Below are positions 44,801-54,710 of a stretch of 64,000 nucleotides of DNA, piece after piece. Source of the stretch: Thamnaconus septentrionalis (Eukaryota; Chordata; Actinopteri; Tetraodontiformes; Monacanthidae); contig CM020502.1 of the NCBI GenBank assembly GCA_009823395.1, forward strand, positions 30,816,444 to 30,880,443, written 5' to 3'. The notes beneath the pieces were generated by a model, which saw only the letters and a list, made by a program, of their open reading frames with translations, was not told where the DNA came from and made no database searches. A program made the translations under genes and the position numbers. Numbering within the stretch: position 1 is the first letter of the stretch; each line of letters opens with the position of its first letter.

Positions 44801-47170
44801 GAACTTCACAACAACTTTCTCACAGTATAGAAATATCAAATCCACCAACTTGAACATAAATGTTGGGGCACTTTTTTTTAAGAGAGCTTTATTTTTGAAA
44901 ACCCTTCACATGCGCTCTGAGTGGTCTGTTGCTGCAGGTGCATGCTAGCTGAGCTCCCACTGTTAACTGGCTGACTTGGTGCAGAACATAAACCAAACGC
45001 TGGATAATCCAGTTCAGATTAGCAGCAGTAATTCCACCACCCGCCTGGAGGCGTTTAATCGCATGGGTGGTGCACCCTCCTCCTTTGCCAGATAGATTTG
45101 GTTAGTCGAGCACTGAGAGCACTCGTGTCATTTATTTGAGTGAGGCAAAAGGAAGCCGCCGAACCTTTCTTGGAAGGGAGGGACCGAAATGTAAAAATTT
45201 GAAACGATTCCCGGGGAGAGTTGGAATGTCGGGGCCCCCGGTTCCAATCGATGCTCAACCCTACTCTGGACTCCAGACAAGTCCCGCCCACCACGTTGTT
45301 GGCGCTGTCGGGCAGGTGCAGGCCGTCCTCCGACAAGCTCATGGTGTCGGCGGCGGCCAGGCGGGGCGAGGCCAGCAGCCGGACCCCCGAGTCGGAGGAG
45401 GAGGAGCCACCGCCGCTGCCACGCCTCCTACTGCCACCGCCGAAAACATCGGCTGCTGCCTGGTTGTAGAGGTCCAGCTGCTGGTTGGTGATGGACTTCC
45501 TCAAGACTCTCAGGGCCTCCTCCCTCACCGGGGCTGTGGAGGACACACACACACGCACACACACAAGCCTTCGTCACAGAGCCAGCAGGTGGCGCTCTTC
45601 GACTATTCGACGATTTTTAAATGCATTATGGCATTCATTCACTATTTGAGTTCAGCTATGAGTTGCAACTTCCAGGAAAGCTTTGCAAGTTAAACACAAA
45701 GGCCACCTTGCTGCAAAATCCTTTCACAATAAAAGCGCTATTAGGAAGCGAATGGCGTTCAAAGGTTGTGCAGCGGTGACGGACTGACTCTGATAAGGGA
45801 AGTGGCAGCTGTAAACCCCGCTGTAAACGCACAACAGTGTGTGTGTGTGTGTTTATATGTAACGTATACGCAGTTTTTGCACCTTCACACTACGTCTCCG
45901 TAGTCAGGCGACGCAGAAAAACATGCTTATAAACGCCGACAGTTAAACATTATATACGCTGATTAGTTTGGTGACTTTTTTTTTCTCCTGACAGCCAGGC
46001 GGCCTCACCTTGCAGCAGCCAGTAGACCTCGCTGTGGTCGGCCAGCCTCTGCAGCGGCGCCGCCATGGACGTCAGGTTGACTCGGTACTGCTGCAGGGCC
46101 TCGCTGCTGCCCCCGTGCTGCTTGATGGACCACTGCAAGGGGGGCAGGAGAGGGGAGGGAGAGCAGGTTCAGGACAGGAGAGTTCACAAGAGTAACAGTA
46201 GCAGCAGCATGACAGGAGCGAGCGCTCAGCTCACCGATGCAGCTCCCAGGATGACAACATCCGGCCTCAGTGATGATTCCTGGGAAGAAAGAAAGAAAGA
46301 AAGAAAAAAAAACAAAACAAAATAAAATAGACAAAAAAGACAAGCTGCATTAAAAACTGGACTCAAAGTGTTTAAATTGAACTGGTGCTAAATGCTAAAG
46401 CTAACAGCAGGACTTACTTGTGTCCATGACACCAGTCGTTCTTTCATAGAGTTATTTGTCACGGGGCACCACACAAAGTCCTTGGAAACACAAGAGGGCA
46501 CCGATGTTTAAATTTGCATTTTGGAGTGTGTGCGTGTATGTGTGTGTGTGTTTTGCCCCCCCCTCCCAGGGTCAGCGTGGGACGCTGGCGTCTCCAGAGG
46601 GCTCTTACCACACGAACGGTGCCACTCTCATCTTGAAAGGAAATGTCTTCATGCTGAGGGGGAGAGAAGGGGGGGTTATTATTGAGGGAAATTAGAGTGG
46701 AAAAATAGCAGCACCTGCATGTTTATGAATGATTTGCGCGCGTGCGTGTGTGTGTGTGTGCATGTGTGTCATGCACCAAAGGTGGCTAGCACACATCAAC
46801 TAACAGCACGTTACATACGTTTCATTGCATACGTGTAACGTGTCTGCGTCTGTGTGTGTGTGTGTGTGTGTGTAGGAAACCACAACCCCAAGCTTGATAA
46901 TTCCCTTCAGTAAAAGGAAAAAACAAAAGTCTTGATTTGTCTTGTTTGGCTTTTCTAAATCTCATGTCTTAGCTAGAAAAACCACTTCATCCAAGACTGG
47001 AATCTGATAAAAACCAGAGCTTCCAAATGCAAAAGATGACCACACAGACACAGAGACAGAGACACACTCTTCAGTTTCACTGACCACTCCGGGCAGGAGG
47101 GGCTCTAGGATTTGTGGGTTGTTTTGTTTTTTATTTGCTATCTTTTGCTCAACGCTTCCCCATTATGTGT

Positions 47171-47212
<42 letters not shown>

Positions 47213-48076
47213 TGATTCCATCATCCTTCGGCTCGGGCTCCACCACTCTGACAAAGGCGTAGAACAGCTGCCTCATGCGTGAGTCACCGACGAAGGCCAC
47301 TCTCTTGGTAGCAAGGCATTGTTTGGCTTCACTGCACGACGGGGGGAAAAAAATGGCAAGGAGTGAAGAAGGACGGAAGGTTGCGGCGTGAGACACACTT
47401 GGGCTCGGAGCGGCTGGCCTCTGGGTGGGCAAACATTTTTGACTCGTGGGCCACACAGTGGGTTCTAAAATGTGACAAGAGGAGCCGGAGCAGCAGCAGC
47501 AGCAGCAGCAGCAGATGGATGGAGTGTTTTGGTAACTCACCTCATAGGAGAATAAAATATATCATGGGATGTGTAGAAAACCTGTGCTTTAATGTCTACT
47601 AAAAATGAACCAAAGCAAAGTTACAACAAGCCCCACGTTATTTCGCTCTTAGTTGAAATGACTCTTAAAACAGAAAAAATGGATGAAATGCAGCTATTGT
47701 ATTACTTACTTCCGGACTTACTATTAATATAGTTTCACCAAGTTGGGCGGGCCGGATTAAAAAGCTTAAAAGGCTGTATATGGCCCCGGGCGTAGTTTGC
47801 CCATGCCTGGGCTAAACGGACACCTTCACACGATTGCACGAACAGGCACGGCAAATTCAGTTTTTCCAAGCGGTAACTGGGTGAATACACTGGGCCAGGA
47901 CACCGAACCCGTGGACCAATCAGGCTTTTGTCAGGTGGATTTGCATATTCTTGGCTCCAGCTGCTCATTGGTGGTCAGCTAACACTGGCATGTTGACCAC
48001 CAACAACACTCCCCGCCCCTCCCGCAGCCACCGTACGTTTCCACTCACCGTCTGACACCCCAGACACTGCTTGTGC

Positions 48077-48116
<40 letters not shown>

Positions 48117-49518
48117 AAAAACACACTGTTTATCAGTGCACAGCTACTCACGTGCTTTTGTACTTGTGCATCATGCAGCCATAAGGCTGCCATACGTTCT
48201 CCCCCAGGTATCGTCCTCTGGACAGCAGCCATTCACATGAGTCACCGCCTGCAGAGAAAGAGATGGGGAAGGAAAAAAATGAACAAAAAACAAACAACTG
48301 AAAACATAGAAAGATATTGATTAAATGAAACCAGCACATTTTTTTCTCTGTGCCGCCCCCTCGCCCCATCCCTTTCACTCAAATGATTCCTGTATGGTAC
48401 AATACAATACAATACACCGCTTTGTTGTGCAAAAAAAAAAAAAAAAATGCAGCCCCTGGCAATTTAAACTCGGCCATTCATTTCAGTGGGCAAATGAATA
48501 GAACCAAGTGGCCGAAGAATCGACCCACAGAGGCAGAAGCGATGTTGGAGGGGTCGGCGGCGCAGCAGAAAACACCTTCTCTCACTCACACACACACACA
48601 CAGGCAGCTGAATGTCCACCGTGTAATTCAAGTGGGGGCAAAACACTCATCCTGAAGAGTGCATAATAATAACAACAACTTCCACGCCTCCACACCTGGG
48701 AAGCAACGCCAAACGAATGGAGCGCAGGCTTCTTTTGATTCCCCGCCAATGAGAACATACAGAACAGACTGTACAATAGCAAACATGCTCTGAAGAGTTT
48801 TAATAGCATCTACATCACCGAAAATGTAGCTGCATCTAACCCCAATGAACCCCGTGTGACGATGACTAATACTATTATTTTGTACCCGGGGGGCATCGTT
48901 TTTTTTTTCTTTTCTTTTTTTAAGTTGCCGCCTTCTTTAATCCCCAAATGGAATCTTTGGTTGTAGATTTATTAGCCACATCCACCCCCGCGCACGACTT
49001 CACGAGCTGCAGCCAAGCGTGTCCTGACAGGAGCGTGTAAACACACACAGCTCTTCAGTGCAGCACTAGGCTAGGCTAGGCTATCTCGCCGAGCCAAGCC
49101 CCGTCGCAGTTCAGCTTCAGTCCCGTCATGAGTTAAACAAGACGTGTCAGGTCGGAAAAAAGGAAACCCGTGCACATGAGTCAGCCCGTCCAGGTCAACC
49201 TTCAACGGCACAGGGAGGCACAGCGCGACACGCATCTACAAACAAGCTAGCTTAGCTGGCCGGGAGGAGGAGGAGGAGGAGGCGGGGGGAGGAGGCTAGC
49301 AGCTCGCTAGCCCACGTTAGCATTAGCGCTAGCCGCGTCTCGCTGCATCAGCTCAGTCATGGGCAAACACGAGCCGACGACTTACCGTCGTAGTAGCGCC
49401 ACGCCGTGTGGTAGACGAGCAGCAGGGCGACCGCGGCCAGCGAGATCAGCTTGGCATTTCGGACGGTGAAATGCTGGTTTATTTCGCGTTTGCCCAGGCT
49501 ATAGGCCAGCACCGCCAT
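38864..49518 (-). CDS. CASD1: CASD1, sialic acid 9-O-acetyltransferase
   Basis: CASD1 is a Golgi multi-pass enzyme that transfers acetyl from acetyl-CoA to CMP-sialic acid. Exons in transcript order: 49386-49518, 48152-48248, 47211-47331, 46609-46653, 46418-46482, 46235-46279, 46009-46132, 45292-45533, 44084-44503, 43276-43365, 42912-43031, 42670-42826, 42496-42575, 41716-41817, 41498-41638, 40106-40183, 39905-39997, 38864-39148. Start [17 protein letters not shown] matches the family; a longer upstream frame from 49572 is not conserved. Seen: N-terminal membrane anchor, luminal SGNH-hydrolase-like domain with catalytic Ser94 (FVGDSRMRQ) and the Asp/His pair in EDGLHLP (about 279/282; human 270/273), then a C-terminal multi-TM acyltransferase region ([46 protein letters not shown]). 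Exon 8 carries a low-complexity [12 protein letters not shown] insert. The summed CDS is 2438 nt, 2 nt too many, traced to exon 5. Confidence 0.95.
40303..40455. repeat. 10-bp minisatellite (CACACA with AGGCG/AAGCG variants)
   Basis: About fifteen units close to CACACAGGCG or CACACAAGCG in the CASD1 intron. The open frames (Lys/Ala/His/Thr) are an artefact of the repeat. Confidence 0.85.
40715..41356. mobile_element. hAT-like MITE with perfect 8-bp target-site duplication
   Basis: A 642-bp element with ends TAGGGCTGAACGAT and ATCGTTCAGCCCTA, flanked on both sides by CTTTACGT (40707-40714 and 41357-41364). The perfect duplication suggests a fairly recent hAT-type insertion. It contains no transposase. 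Located in the CASD1 intron between exons 40106-40183 and 41498-41638. Confidence 0.85.
41930..42340. mobile_element. TIR-flanked element filled with a 28-bp minisatellite
   Basis: Perfect 20-bp inverted ends (AGGGTGAAGTTGAGGCACCT and its complement) enclose about eleven degenerate copies of a unit close to AAGATCTTTTGCCATCTTGA plus AGACCTCC. It has a short non-repeat border at each end and no ORF. I could not define a target-site duplication. Located in the CASD1 intron between 41716-41817 and 42496-42575. Confidence 0.7.
43880..43951. mobile_element. hAT-type terminal fragment, copy 2
   Basis: Second copy of the fragment at 35090-35165, in the CASD1 intron between exons 43276-43365 and 44084-44503. 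A partial copy of the AGGTCCCATAT MITE family lies about 430 bp to its left (43449 onward). Confidence 0.5.
44588..45263. mobile_element. hAT-like MITE beside the CASD1 exon-8 donor
   Basis: A 676-bp element begins TAGAGTTGGGCATCG and ends CGATGCTCAACCCTA, flanked by ttctggac (44580-44587) and ctctggac (45264-45271), an 8-bp duplication with one mismatch. It ends 28 nt from the border of CASD1 exon 45292-45533 and makes up most of that intron. No coding capacity. Confidence 0.8.
46418..46482 (-). CDS. CASD1: CASD1 exon 5 with apparent frame error
   Basis: The splice sites (CCAAG acceptor, CAA|GTAAGT donor) and the first residues ([14 protein letters not shown]) are clear, but the exon is 65 nt. 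After SMKE the frame reads NDWCHGHK, and with the next exon as drawn it meets TGA within a few codons. Another frame of the same exon gives a continuation (RLVSWTQ) that joins the next exon's ESSLRPDVV in register with human CASD1. The fault lies in the A4 run of GAAAACG (plus strand gttttc, 46438-46442): two bases too many or one too few. Sequencing or assembly error is the first explanation. A downstream acceptor in exon 6 (CTGAG|GCCG) would also restore the frame, at the cost of five residues. Confidence 0.8.
47171..47210. repeat. (CA)n forming the CASD1 exon-3 splice donor
   Basis: About 20 CA units. On the transcript strand the donor of exon 47211-47331 is AAG|GUGUGUGU, that is, the donor GU is the first unit of a (GU)n tract. 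Confidence 0.95.
47415..47813. mobile_element. Probable hAT-like remnant in CASD1 intron 2
   Basis: The right end (TAGTTTGCCCATGCCTGGGCT) is the complement of the widespread hAT terminus AGCCCAGGCATGGGCAAACT. The left end, near CTGGGTGGGCAAACATTTTT, is a weaker match. A (CAG)n run lies inside. Boundaries are approximate. Confidence 0.5.
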
Positions 49519-49640
49519 CTTGGCTCCTCCATGACAACCGGCACCTGTGTTGTGTGACGGCGGCGGCACCATCTGGCGTCCTCGGCTCCGCCGGAGACGC
49601 CGCCTCCTCCCCTTGCATCACAGCCGGAGTGACGGCATCC
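49519..49640 (-). promoter_or_regulatory. CASD1: CASD1 5' UTR / proximal promoter (approximate)
   Basis: A GC-rich stretch directly upstream of the CASD1 ATG (CATCTTGGCTCCTCC on the plus strand), with CGGCGGCGG and GCCGCCTCC elements and no TATA box. The ATG context GCCAAGATGG is close to a Kozak consensus. Boundaries are approximate. Confidence 0.4.
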
Positions 49641-50430
49641 TAGCGGGACTCTGACGGGAGAGTGAGGACATGCACCAACACCCCCGCCCTCCCCCCCAAA
49701 AAAGGTAAAAAATAATCAGAAACTTAAGTAATACCAATGCAAACTTAATACGAATAATTTCAATGAATCATCATGGATCACGTCCAGGGTGCCACATATG
49801 GTTTTCAATCTCAAGGGTAGCACATCCAGCTACAAGAGTGTCCTGGGGTTGATTTACACAACATTCCAAGTTGATAACGCACAAAGTGAGGTGCAGAGGC
49901 ATTAAGAAGAATCACTAGGTCTCCATTAGCAGCTGCACTCTGTTGAAATTGTGTTTTTGTACAATAATATATCTTTATTCATATAGAAATCATCATTTAT
50001 ACATGGAGAAAAAAAAAAATCTGATTTTTTTTTGAGTGCTCTTGGGGGCCCCCTAGTGGCTATTGGGCCCTAAGCCCTCACTTGCTTTGCTTATGCCTTG
50101 GGCCGGCTCTGGGTCGGAGGAGGACGTAAGATCACAGCGTCTGGTCTCATACTTGCAAAAAGTGTCAAAGGGGCGCATTTGCAGCAGGATACCGTGACCA
50201 AGGAGTCTGCAGAGCAGTGGGAGGGAAACTACTGTGTATTCACTGCAGATTTAAGTGTTGACGATAAAGGGATGAAATGGATTTTGGATTTGGATTTGGA
50301 TTTGGATCGATAGTTTAAAGAGAAATAAAGTTCTGAGGCCAACGGGCCTCAATACTAAACTAATGTTGTCGCATGTATATTTTTAAATTAGATGGAACAA
50401 TTATTCCTAGAATATTGTTCAATTATTATA

Positions 50431-50655
<225 letters not shown>

Positions 50656-51660
50656 ATACATATATATATATACTACATAAAATGATTGAAACAGCAAGAG
50701 TCAGCGGCAACAACAACAACAACCACAACAGCAACAACAAGGAGAGTTGCTTCATATAACTTAATAAACAGAGAGTCACGTGTGTTACTGTCATTGAGAA
50801 GTTCCCTACCTGTATGAGGGGTTGGATTGCTCTTCGGGTTCCCCGCGCGGGATGAGGCGCTCTCTAGAGGTTTGAATCAGGAACTGATGGTAACCAGTTT
50901 TGGATGTGTTGAAGTTCGAATGCTCGCCGACAGATGGAGCCAAACGCCACCGCATACATATCGACAGGGGTCATTTCCGTGGACAGTTCCGCATTTTATG
51001 GCCGAAAACTAATTTTGGCCACGAGAGACTTATCATCAGTAAAACTTAACAATGCTGATGATTCATAGCTATTAGAAGATAAAGGCTTTTTAATAGTCAC
51101 TTTTTAGATAGGCTGTAATGGTAATTAATACATCCCATCATATAATAACTGCTAGAATGGGCCTAAAGTTTGGGACGTGACAAACAAACTATTATTTTGC
51201 AACCAGTACTAATACTGATTGTAATAATGTGATATAGTATAGTTTTATGCTGGGTCCTCCATTGCTATACAAGGTCTCATCCCATCACGTCCGGTTTTAA
51301 TGTGCAGCTTTTGCCTCTGTTTTGGCTTATAGGTGTTTGACAGGGAGTTAGACATGTGGCCAGGTCCCGGCGGCATATTTGGACGTCAAGCTCGCGGAGT
51401 ACTGAAAATCCGAAACCAAACTAAAAACAAAGTAAATCCCGCACCTGTTTAGATATAAAAAAATCCTCAGCATTGCGAAACAGCTTTCAGTCTGCTGTGT
51501 CACACACAGCGTGGCGAAGGAGTTTGTAGTATTAGGGAAAGTAGTATACTGCATCAAAATACAATTGGGGAAGTACTATATTAGTTGTGAAGCAAAAGCC
51601 CTTGATACAGTGCATCTTGGATATTTTTTGTTGAGTACAATTTTAGCATATCTTGCTTAG

Positions 51661-51731
<71 letters not shown>

Positions 51732-51748
51732 CATTATTATTATTATTT
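51661..51748. repeat. (ATT)n trinucleotide repeat
   Basis: About 29 ATT units with one ATC, intergenic. Produces a poly-Leu open frame with no coding meaning. Confidence 0.95.
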
Positions 51749-52330
51749 TACTACACAAAATATAATAACTTTTTAAAGCGTGATATGTGCATCAAACAAT
51801 CTGATGTGAACTTTAATACTTTATGCATTGCAAGTGGCCACAGAATTTCGAGGAGTTCAAATTAAATCCCAGTTTTTCAGTTTTTCACATATCCCAGTAG
51901 TTCCCTCAACACACTGGTGCTCAGCCTGTGACAAAGTGATGAAAGGGTGACTATGTCTGGACTATTATATTCTCCTGCTCTCCTCCTGACTTTAGTGCAT
52001 CACTGCGATTCAAGCCCTCGATCCAAATCACAGAAATTTATTTGGATGCAAAAGCTGTATAATGCAAAAGGGGGGAAGCAACATCAGAGGATGCATATTT
52101 ACAAAAAACAACGCATGTTAGTAATCACACATTGGCATTGACAGTGTCAACAGAAATGTACTGTACATTAGAAATGGATGTACAACAAAAGAGGCAAGGA
52201 AAAAAAAGTGGATGCGGCTGCGCTTCCAGCAGGAAGATGTTGAAGTGGTTGATGTGTTGAAAAACCAAAATGCAGTGACATGAAAGCACTTCAATCACTG
52301 GGTGTCGTGTTTTTGGAACATTGGACATGC

Positions 52331-52336
52331 TTTATT
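52331..52336 (-). promoter_or_regulatory. COL1A2: COL1A2 distal polyadenylation signal (candidate)
   Basis: AATAAA on the minus strand (TTTATT on the plus strand), about 940 nt past the stop codon. Mammalian COL1A2 uses several poly(A) sites, so a long 3' UTR form is plausible. Confidence 0.45.
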
Positions 52337-52952
52337 TCAGAACTTTTCACAATTTATTTAAACATCTCACATATACAAAATAGGTACAATAGACTTTGTG
52401 GTGTCATTTGTTTGAGAGAGAGAGCGAGAGAGAGATTTTTCTTTTGTTAAATCGATGGGGTTGAGATTTTGGGCCGTCAGTATGAACAAATCTGCTGGGA
52501 TTTTTTTTTTGTCGAGTTAAGAAAATTAAAAAAAGAAAGAAAAGGAAAACAAAACCTAGACAAAAAATAACAAACTGAGAAGAAACCAAACAGACATCAG
52601 GGTTTAGGACCATTTCCACATGCTTAAAGTGGGGGAGCATCAGGGGACCAACGCAAGACTCCTCAAAGGCCAATACAAAGTAATACAGTAAGAAAGTGGT
52701 TTTGCTCCACAGCTGCATCTTAGCACCATTAGATCTCCGCTTCAAGTAAGTGAGCACCTTCCGATACGGGACAAAGCTTGAAGCATCGAAAGTCTGAACA
52801 TCTCTGTTGTGGACCTCGGCTTTTGCTAATAGTATTTTCTCTCGCTACAGGCATGAGGTAGTTTAAACCTTTTTTTTCATGGAAATTGTGGTTTTAAACC
52901 TCCTCGTTGGAAGATATACAAAGACCACAAGGTGATGCGTACTTTCAGCGTT

Positions 52953-52958
52953 TTTATT
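52953..52958 (-). promoter_or_regulatory. COL1A2: COL1A2 proximal polyadenylation signal (candidate)
   Basis: AATAAA on the minus strand about 315 nt past the stop codon, the nearer of two canonical signals. Confidence 0.5.
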
Positions 52959-53273
52959 ACACTTCTTTTAATTTTTTACAAAAGGATGACATGATTGTCC
53001 CACAACAAGGTGTTTTCCCGCCTTTTCCCTTTGGGCTGCTGTATTAATTTGCATTGCACAAACGCTCCGATCAGTCCGTTCAGTCCGCTCAGATAGTTGC
53101 CCATCTTAAGCAAGTGGATGCGCAGAGAGAAATCAGCATTTTGGTATAAAAACACAACACAGAAAGAAGGGCAGAGACTTTTTTGGATTTTTTTTTTTTT
53201 TCGTTCTTTCTCTCTTTCAGGATTTCTTTGTTTTGTTTGGAGTGGGTGGGAGGGAAGTTAATTTATCATGAGT

Positions 53274-54710
53274 CTATTTGAAACAGACTGGGCCAATGTC
53301 CAAACCAAACTCCTGTTCAGCTCCACCAATGTCCATAGGTGCAATGTCGAGGATGGGCAGACGGGATGGTTTGTCTGTTCTGTACTCAATCACTGTCTTG
53401 CTCCACTCGCCAGTGTGTCTCTGCAGGTGTGAGGGGAAAAGGGTTTCAGAATCTTGTTTTGTCACAGAACAAAAGCGTAAAGTGCAACAACAACTTTGAC
53501 TCAGAGGTCCCATATTAGGCAAAAATTGGTCTAATCGGCGAACTCCCACTGAAATAAAGTAAATCCCTCCTTTGCTTTTTCCACGTGCTTGCCTCTGAGG
53601 TTGTATTTGCTGAAAACACACAGTGCAGAAAAAACAGCCCTTTGTGATGTCACAGGGGGTACATCTAGCAAGGTAGCGGCAATGCCCACAGCCAGGTGTT
53701 GGCTCCACCCACAGAGACAGCTTTTTCAAGAGAGGGCTATATATATATTCATGGTTTTGTATAGAGTTCTTTGGCTCGTGGGTCTATAATATGGGACCTC
53801 TTAAGACAAAACAATGAATGAAGAAGGAGAAGCGACTCACAGTGCAGCCATCCTCCAGCACGGTGAAGGTGAAGCGGCTGTTGCCCTCGGCCCTCAGCTC
53901 CACGTCGTTGGAGCCCTGGAGCACCACTGCCTTCTTCAGGTTGCCGCTCTGCTCGTCCATGTAGGCGACGCTGTTCTTGCAGTGGTAGGTGATGTTCTGG
54001 CTGGCCTTGTTGGACAGCAGGCGCATGAAGGCCAGCTGGGTGGCCATGCTCTGGGAGCTGATGGTCTCATCATTGTAGGCGAACTGTGTGACACAACAGC
54101 AAAAGGGAGGCGGTAAGCGTCGGCGAAGAGTGGCAGTCCAGTGTGGACTGGGAGGGGAGGCGGAGGAGCGCCCTCTAGTGGCCAGGACACTCACCTCGGT
54201 GCCACCGTTGATGGTCTCTCCGAACCAGACGTGCTTCATGCTCTCGGTGCTCCTGAACCAGTTCTTCTTGGCGATGCTCTCGGGCTGGGCGTAGACGCAA
54301 GTCTCGCGGGTGTTGAAGTCGCAGAAGACCTTGATGGCGTCGTTGTTGCAGCCCTGGTTGGGGTCGATCCAGTAGAATCCTGCATAGGCAAAGAGAAGTG
54401 GTTTGTAAGAGCAGAAGGGCGAGGACGGGGCCCATCGATGGACGGGTCAGGAGCTGCGGAGCTCACCGCTGGTCCACTCGGGGTGGGTGAGCTTGATGTC
54501 GCGGCAGGTGCGGGCGGGGTTCTTCCTGGATCCCTCGGGGGAGAGCAGGTTCTCGATCTGGGTGTTGAGGGACTTGATGGTTGCGTCCACCTCGTAGTCC
54601 TTGGCTCTCAGGGCAGGCTGGTCGGCTCTGTACTCATCGTATCCAGAGACGTCGTAGCCGCCACCAGCAGGGCCTGGAGGTCCGGGCATACCAGGAGGTC
54701 CGGGGGGACC
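53274..54710 (-). CDS. COL1A2: COL1A2 C-telopeptide and C-propeptide exons
   Basis: Exons in transcript order: 54467-54710, 54195-54379, 53841-54083, 53274-53420 (244, 185, 243 and 147 nt). The first contains the last 15 helix residues (ending GPPGPA), the C-telopeptide [12 protein letters not shown] and the BMP-1-type cleavage context YRA/DQP. The C-propeptide (fibrillar collagen COLFI domain) drives chain selection and trimerisation. It shows seven cysteines in the alpha-2(I) pattern (TCRD, GCNN, FCDF, TCVY, HCKN, GCTR, VCFK), the DPNQGC calcium-loop region and the conserved N-glycan site NIT before YHCKNS. The last intron (53421-53840) is largely one MITE. Confidence 0.97.

Noticed and set aside
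49519..49572. Longer CASD1 start (18 extra codons from 49572)
   Set aside because: The extension is not conserved; [14 protein letters not shown] matches the family start and its ATG has a good context.
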